Shown: piece by piece, positions 35,643 to 50,937 of the stretch
Layout of the letters: the number at the start of each line of letters is the position of its first letter
Numbering within the stretch: the first letter of the stretch is position 1
Source: Occultella aeris
GTDB lineage: Bacteria; Actinomycetota; Actinomycetes; Actinomycetales; Beutenbergiaceae
NCBI RefSeq assembly: GCF_902703175.1
Contig: NZ_CACRYJ010000030.1
Span: 1 to 64,000 of the forward strand
Reading direction: 5' to 3'
DNA: 64,000 nucleotides
Notes under the pieces: generated by a model
What the model was told of the DNA's origin: nothing
Database searches by the model: none
The model's input: the letters and a program-made list of their open reading frames with translations, nothing else
Program-made: the position numbers and the translations under genes

Positions 35643-35747
35643 GCCCGCTCACCCGAGCAGGGGCCCGCCATCGTGGGTCCTGACCGCAAGGTCGTGCAAC
35701 CGGGTCATCGCCCAAGGCGTCGGCCCACCAACAGGAAGCAGTAGAGC

Positions 35748-36179
35748 ATGCCCCCCAAGAAGAAGGTCACCGGCCTCATCAAGCTCCAGATCCAGGCCGG
35801 CGCGGCCAACCCCGCGCCGCCGATCGGCCCCGCGCTCGGTCAGCACGGCGTGAACATCATGGAGTTCTGCAAGGCCTACAACGCGGCGACCGAGTCGCAG
35901 CGCGGCAACGTCATCCCGGTCGAGATCACCGTGTACGAGGACCGTTCGTTCACGTTCATCACGAAGACGCCGCCGGCCGCCGAGCTCATCAAGAAGGCCG
36001 CCGGCGTGGCCAAGGGCTCCGGTACCCCGCACACCACCAAGGTCGGCTCGCTGACCAAGGATCAGGTCCGCGAGATCGCCCAGACGAAGTTCGAGGACCT
36101 CAACGCCAACGATCTCGACGCCGCGTCGCTGATCATCGCCGGCACCGCCCGTTCCATGGGCATCACCGTCAAGGACTGA
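35748..36179 (+). CDS. rplK: 50S ribosomal protein L11
   Basis: A 143-residue protein with [29 protein letters not shown], abbreviated here to its [11 protein letters not shown] core, and the C-terminal rRNA-binding domain ending [11 protein letters not shown]11 binds the GTPase centre of 23S rRNA. AGGAAGCAG precedes the ATG. It is paired with rplA as usual. Confidence 0.98.
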   Translation: MPPKKKVTGLIKLQIQAGAANPAPPIGPALGQHGVNIMEFCKAYNAATESQRGNVIPVEITVYEDRSFTFITKTPPAAELIKKAAGVAKGSGTPHTTKVGSLTKDQVREIAQTKFEDLNANDLDAASLIIAGTARSMGITVKD

Positions 36180-36234
36180 ACCCCCGTCCCTGACCCATCC
36201 CCGCGGTGAGCGTCACGCGCACCGCACAGTGGAA

Positions 36235-36250
36235 GGGCCCGCGCGGGCCC
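36235..36250 (+). promoter_or_regulatory. Perfect palindrome in the rplA leader
   Basis: GGGCCCGCGCGGGCCC is a 16-nt self-complementary sequence 33 nt before the rplA ATG. It could fold near the translation start; L1 is known to autoregulate the L11-L1 message in other bacteria, but no defined L1 site was recognised. Confidence 0.4.
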
Positions 36251-36282
36251 GCACCACGACTGCTCACATGAAGGAGAAGCAG

Positions 36283-36987
36283 ATGACTACGCGCAGCAAG
36301 GATTACCGCAAGGCCGCCGAACTCGTGCAGGCCGACCACGTCTACGCCCCGGCGGAGGCCATCGAGGTGGCCCGCAAGGGTGCCGCGACGAAGTTCGACT
36401 CGACCGTCGAGGTCGTGTTCCGGCTCGGGGTCGACCCCCGCAAGGCCGACCAGATGGTTCGCGGCACCGTGAACCTCCCGCACGGCACCGGCAAGACCGC
36501 TCGGGTCCTGGTGTTCGCCACCGGTGACCGCGCGGAGCAGGCCATCGCGGCCGGCGCCGACGAGGTCGGTGGCGACGAGCTCATCGAGAAGGTCGCCGGC
36601 GGCTACACCGACTTCGACGCGGCCGTGGCCACGCCGGACCTGATGGGCAAGGTCGGTCGTCTGGGCCGCGTGCTCGGGCCCCGTGGCCTGATGCCGAACC
36701 CGAAGACCGGCACCGTCACCATGGACGTCGCCAAGGCCGTGACCGACATCAAGGGCGGCAAGATCGACTTCCGGGTGGACAAGCACGGCAACCTGCACTT
36801 CATCATCGGGAAGGTCTCGTTCGACCAGGCGCAGCTGCTGGAGAACTACACGGCCGCCTATGAGGAGGTCATGCGCCTCAAGCCCGCCTCCTCCAAGGGC
36901 CGCTACATCACCAAGGCCGTGCTGAGCACGACCATGGGTCCCGGCATCGCGATCGACCCGGGGAAGCTGGCTGTCGAGACCGCCTGA
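36283..36987 (+). CDS. rplA: 50S ribosomal protein L1
   Basis: The 234 residues carry typical L1 blocks: [11 protein letters not shown], the [21 protein letters not shown] region and [14 protein letters not shown]1 forms the stalk near the E site and represses its own operon. The ATG at 36283 follows AAGGAGAAG; an ATG five codons earlier is possible but overlaps this site. Confidence 0.98.
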   Translation: MTTRSKDYRKAAELVQADHVYAPAEAIEVARKGAATKFDSTVEVVFRLGVDPRKADQMVRGTVNLPHGTGKTARVLVFATGDRAEQAIAAGADEVGGDELIEKVAGGYTDFDAAVATPDLMGKVGRLGRVLGPRGLMPNPKTGTVTMDVAKAVTDIKGGKIDFRVDKHGNLHFIIGKVSFDQAQLLENYTAAYEEVMRLKPASSKGRYITKAVLSTTMGPGIAIDPGKLAVETA

Positions 36988-37034
36988 GCCCAGCCGCGGC
37001 GATCCGCCGGCCGGATCCCCGTACGTCGCACACG

Positions 37035-37067
37035 CGGCCCGGTCCCTCCATCGGAGGGACCGGGCCG
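37035..37067 (+). terminator. Terminator after rplA
   Basis: A perfect 15-bp stem (37035-37049 with 37053-37067), loop ATC, followed by TCTTCGT. Confidence 0.92.
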
Positions 37068-37128
37068 TCTTCGTCCGGACCAGTAGCCGGCCGGGGTCGC
37101 CCGTGATGCATCGCACAGGCCCTGCGAT

Positions 37129-37157
37129 TTGGTCGGGCACGAAGGGCTGTGTAGAGT
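37129..37157 (+). promoter_or_regulatory. Promoter of rplJL
   Basis: TTGGTC (37129-37134) and TAGAGT (37152-37157) are separated by 17 nt. Transcription would start near 37164, giving a structured leader of about 190 nt. Confidence 0.75.
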
Positions 37158-37274
37158 GGCACCTGCCCAAGACCGCCGGTCGCCCGTCACACGACGGGGC
37201 CAAGTCCGCAGATGCGGAGCCAGCGCAGGTGAACGAGTTCGATCAAGTGCCGGAGCGTCAGCGCTCCGAATCCG

Positions 37275-37298
37275 AACCCCGTGCATCTGCGCGGGGTT
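37275..37298 (+). terminator. Attenuator hairpin in the L10 leader
   Basis: AACCCCGTGC (37275-37284) pairs with GCGCGGGGTT (37289-37298) around ATCT, followed by CTTTCC. The leader sequence upstream contains GC-rich arms that could form an alternative structure, as in known L10 leaders. Confidence 0.7.
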
Positions 37299-37350
37299 CT
37301 TTCCGTATGTGCACCCTCGACCTTCGCGGCACATCTCGGAAGGAGGGCCC

Positions 37351-37878
37351 ATGGCACGGCCTGACAAGGCGGCAGCAGTTGCCGAACTGACGGAGAAGTT
37401 CCGCCAGTCCACGGCCGCTGTGCTGACCGAGTACCGCGGGCTCACGGTGGCCCAGCTCAAGGCGCTGCGCACCGATCTCGGCGGTACCACCAGCTTCGCC
37501 GTGGTGAAGAACACGCTCACCGGCATTGCGGCCAAGGAAGCCGGCATCGACGCGTTCGATGGCGAGCTCACCGGGCCGTCGGCCATCGCCTTCGTCTCCG
37601 GTGACCCGGTCGAGGCGGCGAAGAGCCTGCGTGACTTCGCCAAGGCGAACCCCAAGCTGGTCATCAAGGGTGGTGTCCTCGACGGGCGCGCCCTGACGTC
37701 CGCGGACGTCACCAAACTCGCGGACCTCGAGTCCCGCGAGGTGCTCCTGGCCAAGGCGGCCGGCGCGTTCAAGGCGAAGCTGCACCAGGCGGCCTACGTC
37801 TTCAACGCTCCCGCTGCCAAGGCGGTGCGCACCATCGAAGCCCTGCGTGAGAAGCAGGCGACGGAGTCCGCGGCCTGA
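37351..37878 (+). CDS. rplJ: 50S ribosomal protein L10
   Basis: A 175-residue stalk-base protein that carries L7/L12 dimers. [17 protein letters not shown] and the [13 protein letters not shown] block are typical; the Leu/Ala-rich C-terminal helix binds L12. GGAAGGAGG lies just upstream of the ATG. Expression is probably set by the leader attenuator. Confidence 0.98.
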   Translation: MARPDKAAAVAELTEKFRQSTAAVLTEYRGLTVAQLKALRTDLGGTTSFAVVKNTLTGIAAKEAGIDAFDGELTGPSAIAFVSGDPVEAAKSLRDFAKANPKLVIKGGVLDGRALTSADVTKLADLESREVLLAKAAGAFKAKLHQAAYVFNAPAAKAVRTIEALREKQATESAA

Positions 37879-37944
37879 GGCCCGGTCTTCGACCAACCAC
37901 ACACTGCTTCTCCGCAAGCAGGACCAACAGGAAGGAACGCCATC

Positions 37945-38334
37945 ATGGCGAAGCTCAGCACCGACGAGCTCATTGACGCTTTCAAGGAGCTCACCCTGAT
38001 CGAGCTCTCCGAGTTCGTGAAGCAGTTCGAGGAGACCTTCGAGGTCACCGCCGCCGCTCCGGCCGCCGTTGCGGTCGCCGCCGGCCCCGCCGCCGGTGGC
38101 GGCGAGGACGAGGCCGAGGAGCAGACCGAGTTCGACGTCATCCTCGACTCCGTCGGCGACAAGAAGATCCAGGTCATCAAGGAGGTGCGCGCCCTCACGA
38201 GCCTCGGCCTGAAGGAGGCCAAGGACCTCGTCGACAGCGCCCCCAAGGCGATCGTCGAGGGCGTGGCGAAGGACGTCGCCGAGAAGGCGAAGGAAGCCCT
38301 CGAAGGCGCCGGCGCCACCGTCACCGTCAAGTGA
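37945..38334 (+). CDS. rplL: 50S ribosomal protein L7/L12
   Basis: A 129-residue acidic stalk protein: N-terminal dimerisation helix ([20 protein letters not shown]), an Ala/Gly hinge and the conserved C-terminal factor-binding domain ([20 protein letters not shown]). AGGAAGG precedes the ATG. It is followed by a strong terminator that separates it from the rpoB promoter. Confidence 0.98.
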   Translation: MAKLSTDELIDAFKELTLIELSEFVKQFEETFEVTAAAPAAVAVAAGPAAGGGEDEAEEQTEFDVILDSVGDKKIQVIKEVRALTSLGLKEAKDLVDSAPKAIVEGVAKDVAEKAKEALEGAGATVTVK

Positions 38335-38448
38335 TCTGACGGCGGGTGCTCAGTTCCGCCGGTTCGCGCCGCAAGGCAACGACACCGGGCACACGGAGCC
38401 GGGCAGCTCGCCGGCGTTACCCGGCCACGCCAATAACGAGGCCACAAT

Positions 38449-38484
38449 GACGAGGCCCGCACCGATTCCGGTGCGGGCCTCGTC
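38449..38484 (+). terminator. Terminator after rplL
   Basis: A perfect 16-bp stem (38449-38464 with 38469-38484) closes on ATTC. Confidence 0.92.
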
Positions 38485-38489
38485 GCCAC

Positions 38490-38518
38490 TGGACAGACGT
38501 AGCCAAAGTGGCTATGCT
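38490..38518 (+). promoter_or_regulatory. Promoter of rpoBC
   Basis: TGGACA (38490-38495) and TATGCT (38513-38518), 17 nt apart, begin 6 nt after the rplL terminator. A separate rpoBC promoter is therefore likely. Confidence 0.78.
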
Positions 38519-38675
38519 GTCGCTTTGCGCTGTCTTCTGCCCCCAGCACACGCTTCCCGAACCGGGTCCATCTCACACGTCCGCGTGCGCGATGTCTGGC
38601 CCGGGCGAAGTTCGGGCGGGGTTTGTTTGGGGTGGTCCGGCGCGCGTGCACACAATTCGTAGGGAAGGACCCCTC

Positions 38676-42194
<3,519 letters not shown>

Positions 42195-42200
42195 GCGGCC

Positions 42201-42239
42201 CCGTCAGCGGTCGGGTCCACGTGACCCGACCGCTGACGG
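42201..42239 (+). terminator. Large hairpin between rpoB and rpoC
   Basis: A perfect 17-bp stem (42201-42217 with 42223-42239) with loop CACGT begins 7 nt after the rpoB stop. There is no T tract. It may be an attenuator, an RNase site or an mRNA stabiliser. Confidence 0.7.
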
Positions 42240-42292
42240 CCCCCTCATCCTGATTGGTTCCACACGGTGTTACACCGAAGGAAGTAGGAAAA

Positions 42293-46183
<3,891 letters not shown>

Positions 46184-46206
46184 GTCGCACGACCTGATCG
46201 ACCACT

Positions 46207-46241
46207 GAATGGTCCGGCACCCAAGGGGTGCCGGACCATTC
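46207..46241 (+). terminator. Terminator after rpoC
   Basis: A perfect 16-bp stem (46207-46222 with 46226-46241), loop AAG, starts 24 nt after the rpoC stop. Confidence 0.93.
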
Positions 46242-46356
46242 GTGTGTCCGGCACCGGATCGGCAGCCGCCGCCCGAGCCCGCACCGGCTCGCAGTGATGC
46301 CACTCACATGTGGCGGAGACGGGAATGTGGTTGAACTTTCACCCATTGAGAGGTGC

Positions 46357-46902
46357 ATGACTTCTCACAAGATCGGCATCATCGTCAGCTCCTCCCGCCC
46401 GACCCGCATCGGCACCAAGGTCGCCCGGTGGGTCGGCGATCAGGCGCCGAACGGCACCGATGTCGACATCATCGACCTTGCCGAGGTGGGCCTGCCCTTC
46501 CTCGCGGAACCCGAACTCCCGTCGTCCGGCAACTACACCCAGGCCAGCACCCTGGCGTGGTCGGAGCGGGTGCGCGCCTACGACGCGCTGATCGTCACCC
46601 TGCCCGAGTACAACGCCGGCTACCCGGCCGTCGTGAAGAACGCTATCGACACCCTGCACGCCGAGTGGAGCGACCTGCCGATCGGCATCATCGGCTACGG
46701 CTGGGGCGCTGCCGCCGGATCCGCCCGCCAGTTCGGTGAGGTCCTCGACCGCGTCAAGGCGCTCCGTCTCGACGGCCCGGGCCTCAGCTTCGGTCAGGAT
46801 CTGACTCCGGAGGGCGACATGCTCGACGCCGCCCCGGCCGATGAGGTGCGCGGCCTCTACGACCAGATCATCGCGGCCGTGCGCGAGAAGGTCACGGCCT
46901 GA
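46357..46902 (+). CDS. NAD(P)H-dependent FMN reductase/oxidoreductase
   Basis: The 181-residue flavodoxin-like protein starts IGIIVSSSRPTRIGTKVARW (phosphate-binding loop for FMN) and contains the LPEYNAGYPAVVKNAIDTL motif of the NADPH-dependent FMN reductase family. Members reduce flavins, quinones or azo compounds; the in vivo substrate is unknown. GAGAGG precedes the ATG. It is probably monocistronic between the rpoC terminator and the hairpin at 46935. Confidence 0.88.
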   Translation: MTSHKIGIIVSSSRPTRIGTKVARWVGDQAPNGTDVDIIDLAEVGLPFLAEPELPSSGNYTQASTLAWSERVRAYDALIVTLPEYNAGYPAVVKNAIDTLHAEWSDLPIGIIGYGWGAAAGSARQFGEVLDRVKALRLDGPGLSFGQDLTPEGDMLDAAPADEVRGLYDQIIAAVREKVTA

Positions 46903-46934
46903 CCCCTGACCCGCAGTCGGTACTTCCCGGCAGC

Positions 46935-46965
46935 AGAGGCGGTGGCGCGCGGCGCCACCGCCTCT
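46935..46965. terminator. Bidirectional terminator
   Basis: A perfect 13-bp stem (46935-46947 with 46953-46965), loop CGCGG, between the convergent oxidoreductase gene and the ABC operon. Confidence 0.88.
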
Positions 46966-47038
46966 CGTGCGCCCAGGGCACCTGTTCGACGGCGCCAGAT
47001 CCGGCGATCCCCGGGCCCGTCTCGGCGCTGTGGTCAGG

Positions 47039-48007
47039 CTAGGCACCGCTCGCGTACAGCCGCCGGACCACGTCCTCGATGTCCGGCTCCTCGATCGTGA
47101 GGTCGCGCACCGCGGCGCGGGCGGACACCTGTGCTAGGACCGCGGCCGCCGTCGTCGATCCGGGGGTGAAGGCGAGCCGCTGACGCAGCCCGTCCGCCTC
47201 GACGCCGAGCAGCCGGGTGCCAGCGACGTCTTCCAGTGGGGCAGCGGTCTCCTCGAGGTCGACGACGATCACACGGTCGGCGCCGACCCGCTCCACGAGG
47301 CCGGGCAGGGAGCCGTCGTAGGCCATCCGACCGTGGTCGACCACGATGATGCGGTCGGTCAGGCGTTGCACGTCGTCCATGTCGTGCGTCGTCAGGAGCA
47401 GGGTGGTGTCCCCGCCGGCCCGCTCCTCGAGCAGGAACTGGCGCAGGCGTTCCTTGCTCAGCACGTCCAGACCGATGGTGGGCTCGTCCAGGATCAGCAG
47501 TTCGGGGGAGTGCAGCAACGCCGCCGCGATCTCGCCCCGGATGCGCTGCCCGAGACTCAACTGCCGCACCGGCGTCTCGAGGAAGTCACCGAGGTCGAGG
47601 CGTTCGACCAGGGTGGCCCGACGTGTCCGCAGGGTGTCCGGGCCGAGCCGGTGGATCGCTGCCAGAGCGCGATAGGACTCGGCGAGCGGCAGGTCCCACC
47701 ACAGCTGCGACCGCTGCCCGAAGACCACGCCGATCCGCCGTGCCAGTTCCCGACGGTGACGGTGCGGGTCCAGGCCGCAGGTCTGCACGCGGCCGCTGGT
47801 CGGTACCAGGATGCCGGTGAGCATCTTGATCGTGGTGGACTTCCCGGCGCCGTTGGCGCCGATGTACCCGACGGCGGCCCCCGCGTCGATCGTGAAGTCC
47901 AGGTCGGCGACGGCGTGGGTGATACTGCGCCTGCGGCGCAGCCCGCGACCGGTCCGGACCACGAAGTCCCGGCCGAGGCCGGTGGCGCTGATGATCGTTT
48001 CGGTCAT
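47039..48007 (-). CDS. ABC transporter ATP-binding protein (ABC-2 exporter)
   Basis: The 322 residues comprise a nucleotide-binding domain with Walker A GANGAGKST (about 50), signature LSLGQRIRGEIA, Walker B LLILDEPTIGLD and the H-loop THDMDD. An 80-residue C-terminal extension of the type seen in ABC-2 exporters follows. The ATG at 48007 overlaps the stop of the upstream permease by four bases. With its two permeases it forms a complete exporter; the cargo is unknown. Confidence 0.92.
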   Translation of the reverse strand: MTETIISATGLGRDFVVRTGRGLRRRRSITHAVADLDFTIDAGAAVGYIGANGAGKSTTIKMLTGILVPTSGRVQTCGLDPHRHRRELARRIGVVFGQRSQLWWDLPLAESYRALAAIHRLGPDTLRTRRATLVERLDLGDFLETPVRQLSLGQRIRGEIAAALLHSPELLILDEPTIGLDVLSKERLRQFLLEERAGGDTTLLLTTHDMDDVQRLTDRIIVVDHGRMAYDGSLPGLVERVGADRVIVVDLEETAAPLEDVAGTRLLGVEADGLRQRLAFTPGSTTAAAVLAQVSARAAVRDLTIEEPDIEDVVRRLYASGA

Positions 48008-48807
48008 GACCCCGCTCCCGTGTAGTGACGTAGGCCCGCCCGCCAACCGAGCAGGGCGACGGTCCAGATCCCTGCGGCCGCGACCGGTGCGAACCACCCC
48101 AGGACGGCCGGCGTCCACGCCGGCCCGGCGTGGCCGAGGAGGACGAGGGTGGGCAGGTACGCGGTGAACGCGGCCGGGACCACGAACGTGAAGAGCACTC
48201 GCATCGGCAGACTGAAGATCGAGGTGGGGTAGGACGCCGCATACGAGCCGCCGTACGTGAACGCGTTCGCGAACTCGCCGCCCTCCACGAGCCAGAACTG
48301 CACCGCGGCCGCGCACACGAACAGCGCAGCGAAGATGATCGCGCTGACCAGCGGCGTCAGGACGGCCAGGACCACGAGTGCCGGCGTCCACGCGATCGTG
48401 TTCATCGTCAGCGCGATCGCCAGCACCACAGCCGCGACCGCCGTACGACCCAGCCGGCGCAGCTGTAGGTCGCTGGTGATCAGCTGGGCCAGGACCGGCA
48501 GCGGACGCAGCAGGAATGCGTCCAGGGTGCCCGAGCGGAGGTACGTCGGCAGCGAGTCCACGTGCCCGACCGCCATGTCCGCGAGGGAGAAGCCGATCCC
48601 GGCGAAGGCGAACAGCAACAGCGCACCGGCCAGGTCGAGTTCACCCAGGATGGTGATCGAGGAGAAGATCACGAGCACCTCGGCGAGCTCGAGCACACCG
48701 ATACCGACCGCGCCGACGAGGTCGAGGACGAACGAGCGCCGATAGGCCAACTGCGAGCGCAGCCGGGAAGCGAGCAGGGCCCGGTAGGGCGCGAGGGCCT
48801 CAGCCAC
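48004..48807 (-). CDS. ABC-2 family permease, second subunit
   Basis: A 267-residue, six-helix membrane protein. SGTLDAFLLRPLPVLAQL after the second helix is typical of the ABC-2/DUF990 permease group. The start is GTG 48807, overlapping the stop of the other permease by 8 bp; its end overlaps the ATPase start by four. Tight coupling implies equal amounts of the three proteins. Substrate not predictable. Confidence 0.87.
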   Translation of the reverse strand: MAEALAPYRALLASRLRSQLAYRRSFVLDLVGAVGIGVLELAEVLVIFSSITILGELDLAGALLLFAFAGIGFSLADMAVGHVDSLPTYLRSGTLDAFLLRPLPVLAQLITSDLQLRRLGRTAVAAVVLAIALTMNTIAWTPALVVLAVLTPLVSAIIFAALFVCAAAVQFWLVEGGEFANAFTYGGSYAASYPTSIFSLPMRVLFTFVVPAAFTAYLPTLVLLGHAGPAWTPAVLGWFAPVAAAGIWTVALLGWRAGLRHYTGAGS

Positions 48808-49594
48808 CCTGCACCACCACCCTCCGCACCCCGATCTCGAACACGGCGCGACCGACCACGAGCAGGCCGAGCGTCCACGCGACCTGCTCGCCGAGCAGCA
48901 CCAACGCCTCCGGTCCCGCCGCGCGCCCCATGATGATGTCGATCGGGTGCTGCAGCATCGCCGGGAACGGGGTCCACGCCGCCACCGCTGCGAGCCAGGG
49001 TGGGAACCAGTGCACCGGCACCACCAGACCGCACAGCAGGTTGGACGCGACGAGATAGAGCGTCATGACCCCCCGGAGGTCCAACAACCAGAACGCCGCC
49101 AGGTTCACCAGCCACCGGCAGGCGAACGAGACCACGACGGCGAGCGTCACCGAGACCAGCCCGAGCAGATAGGGCAGCACCTGGCCGGGCAGCGCCAGCC
49201 CGGTCACGAGTGCGCCGACCACCAGCGGCGGAGCGCCGCGGGGCACCAGCTGGAACGCGGCCCTTCCGAGGTCCGCCGCCAGGTAGCCCGCCTGCGGGTC
49301 GATCGGGCGGGCCAGGTCGATGGCGATGTCCCCGGACCGGATCCGCTCCGCGAGCTCGGACCAGGTGAAGACGTTCACCGGACCGATGAGTGCCTGGGCG
49401 AGCCAGGCGTAGGTGGCCCCGGTGAGGGCGTCGTAGCCGGCCAGCATCCCGCCGGCGGCCCCGATCGCCCCCATCGTGATCGCCGCCTTGATGAGGCCGA
49501 AGACCGTGTTCGTGAACGCACCCGCGGCAGCCGCGGTGCGGTACGCGGACCATCGCCGCCAGCCGAGACCGGCATACACGGCGAGGGCGGACAC
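48800..49594 (-). CDS. ABC-2 family permease, first subunit
   Basis: A 264-residue, six-helix membrane protein with RIRSGDIAIDLARPIDPQAG, the cytosolic loop characteristic of the DUF990 permeases. It is the first gene of the three-gene exporter operon, starting at GTG 49594, divergent from the P-loop gene at 49665. The two permeases share the loop motif but little else and probably act as a heterodimer. Confidence 0.87.
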   Translation of the reverse strand: MSALAVYAGLGWRRWSAYRTAAAAGAFTNTVFGLIKAAITMGAIGAAGGMLAGYDALTGATYAWLAQALIGPVNVFTWSELAERIRSGDIAIDLARPIDPQAGYLAADLGRAAFQLVPRGAPPLVVGALVTGLALPGQVLPYLLGLVSVTLAVVVSFACRWLVNLAAFWLLDLRGVMTLYLVASNLLCGLVVPVHWFPPWLAAVAAWTPFPAMLQHPIDIIMGRAAGPEALVLLGEQVAWTLGLLVVGRAVFEIGVRRVVVQGG

Positions 49595-49652
49595 AAGAGC
49601 GAGAACTTACTCGCCGCTCGGGTGGGAGTCAATCAGGACCGACACCCCGGGC

Positions 49653-49658
49653 TATCAT
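49653..49658 (+). promoter_or_regulatory. -10 hexamer for a leaderless P-loop gene
   Basis: TATCAT ends 6 nt before the ATG at 49665, the spacing of a leaderless transcript. Confidence 0.5.
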
Positions 49659-49664
49659 CGCGGG

Positions 49665-50234
49665 ATGGGCCGGGGGAGTGTCGCGGATCTGCGTCAGGCT
49701 CGCCGGGTGCTCTGCTACGGCGTGACCGGTTCGGGCAAGTCCACCCTGGCGCTGCGCCTCGGGGCGGAACTCGGACTGCCCGTCGCCCTGGTGGACGAGC
49801 ACTACTGGGAGCCCGGCTGGGTGCCCGCGCCGCAGGAGCAGTTCGAGGAGTACATCGCCTCGACCCTGAGTGGCCCGCGCTGGGTGGTCGACACCGCATA
49901 TGCCCGGCACCTGGACGCCATCTTCCACCGTGCGGACGTGATCGTCGCGTTGGACTACCCGCGGCTCGTCTCCCTGACCAGGCTGGTGTGGCGCACCTGC
50001 CGCAACATCGTCACCAGGGCGCCGCTCTGCAACGGCAATGTCGAAACCCTCCGCAACGCGCTGTCGGGTGACTCCATCATCCGCTGGCACTTCCAGTCGT
50101 GGCGGAGCAAGCGCAGGAGGATGCGCGCGTGGGCCGCGGACCCGGGGGTGCCGCCGGTGCTGCTCCTGGGCCGGCCCGCAGACGCCGAGCGGGCCCTTGC
50201 GCAGCTCAGATCCTCGCCCAATCAGTCGTCGTGA
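49665..50234 (+). CDS. P-loop kinase/topology-modulation-like protein
   Basis: The 189-residue protein has Walker A GVTGSGKSTLA (about 19-29) and a DEHYWEPGWVPAP segment where FlaR/topology-modulation and adenylate-kinase-like proteins carry DxxxW. It then has WVVDTAY (Walker B-like) and a C-terminal Arg-rich lid (WRSKRRRMRAW). This group is poorly characterised; the substrate is unknown. The start ATG 49665 is supported by TATCAT upstream. Its 3' end overlaps the convergent YdjC gene by 29 bp. Confidence 0.8.
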   Translation: MGRGSVADLRQARRVLCYGVTGSGKSTLALRLGAELGLPVALVDEHYWEPGWVPAPQEQFEEYIASTLSGPRWVVDTAYARHLDAIFHRADVIVALDYPRLVSLTRLVWRTCRNIVTRAPLCNGNVETLRNALSGDSIIRWHFQSWRSKRRRMRAWAADPGVPPVLLLGRPADAERALAQLRSSPNQSS

Positions 50235-50937
50235 CGCCCGTGTCCGTGAGGACCGTGAGCAGGACGCGGCTGCGCAGCAACTGGTACTCCCAGACGCGTT
50301 TCGCACCGAGACCGTCGGTGGCCACGTCCGCCGGGTGCAGGAAGATCTCGCTGACGCCGGCCGGGAGGGTGGCCACCAGGTCGGCGTAGTAGCGAGCCGT
50401 GTCGTCCGGGCCGTCGATCGCCGCGGTCGGCCGCGGATCCGTGCAGATCGTCTCCGGGAGGCGGACGCCGGAGTCGTCAGCCAGTGCGACGGCGAGCCGA
50501 TGCGCCTCGCCGACGCCGGCGCTGTCGGGCGCTCGCCTGGGCAGCCGCAGCGGCAGGCGGTGCCGGGCGGCCACCGCTATCGCTTCCACGAGCACCCCGC
50601 CGGGGCGGGTGGCCTCAGGCCCGAGCCCGTAGAGCGCGGCGGTGTGAAGGTCCAGGTGCGTGGGCACGGCGCCGCGGGCGCGCATCCAGGCCACCTGGTC
50701 CTCGATCGCGGCCTCGATCTCGTCGTGGCTCGCGGTGGCGAGCAGGGTCGGGTCGAACTCGACGTGGAGCCCGACGGCGATCGGCAGGTCGAGCTCGAGG
50801 GCCGCCTCGGCGTGTGGTCGCCCGACGAGCAGGGACGTGGCCGTCACGGCGCCTGCGCCGGCCAGAGCTGCGACTGCGCGGTTCACAGCAGGGGAGAGAC
50901 CGAGATCGTCGGCAGTGACGATGACGGACGTGGTCAT
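50206..50937 (-). CDS. ChbG/YdjC-family carbohydrate deacetylase
   Basis: A 243-residue enzyme with the metal-binding TADDLG motif near the N-terminus, VGLHVEF and HLDLHT. YdjC/ChbG enzymes remove an acetyl group from chito-oligosaccharides. The usual third His after HLDLH is replaced by Ala/Thr here (HLDLHTA), so activity should not be assumed. Its ATG overlaps the upstream symporter stop by four bases, suggesting a shared sugar-utilisation role. Confidence 0.82.
   Translation of the reverse strand: MTTSVIVTADDLGLSPAVNRAVAALAGAGAVTATSLLVGRPHAEAALELDLPIAVGLHVEFDPTLLATASHDEIEAAIEDQVAWMRARGAVPTHLDLHTAALYGLGPEATRPGGVLVEAIAVAARHRLPLRLPRRAPDSAGVGEAHRLAVALADDSGVRLPETICTDPRPTAAIDGPDDTARYYADLVATLPAGVSEIFLHPADVATDGLGAKRVWEYQLLRSRVLLTVLTDTGVTTTDWARI

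Larger units (their letters stand above)
36988..37350 (+). other. 363-bp intergenic region: rplA terminator, rplJ promoter and leader
   Basis: In order it holds the rplA terminator (37035-37067), the rplJ promoter (37129-37157) and a roughly 190-nt L10-type leader with an attenuator hairpin (37275-37298) before the rplJ ribosome-binding site. No gene is seen. Confidence 0.8.
38335..38675 (+). other. 341-bp intergenic region: rplL terminator and rpoB promoter/leader
   Basis: It holds the terminator at 38449-38484, the promoter at 38490-38518 and a leader of about 150 nt before rpoB. No gene is supported. Confidence 0.8.
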
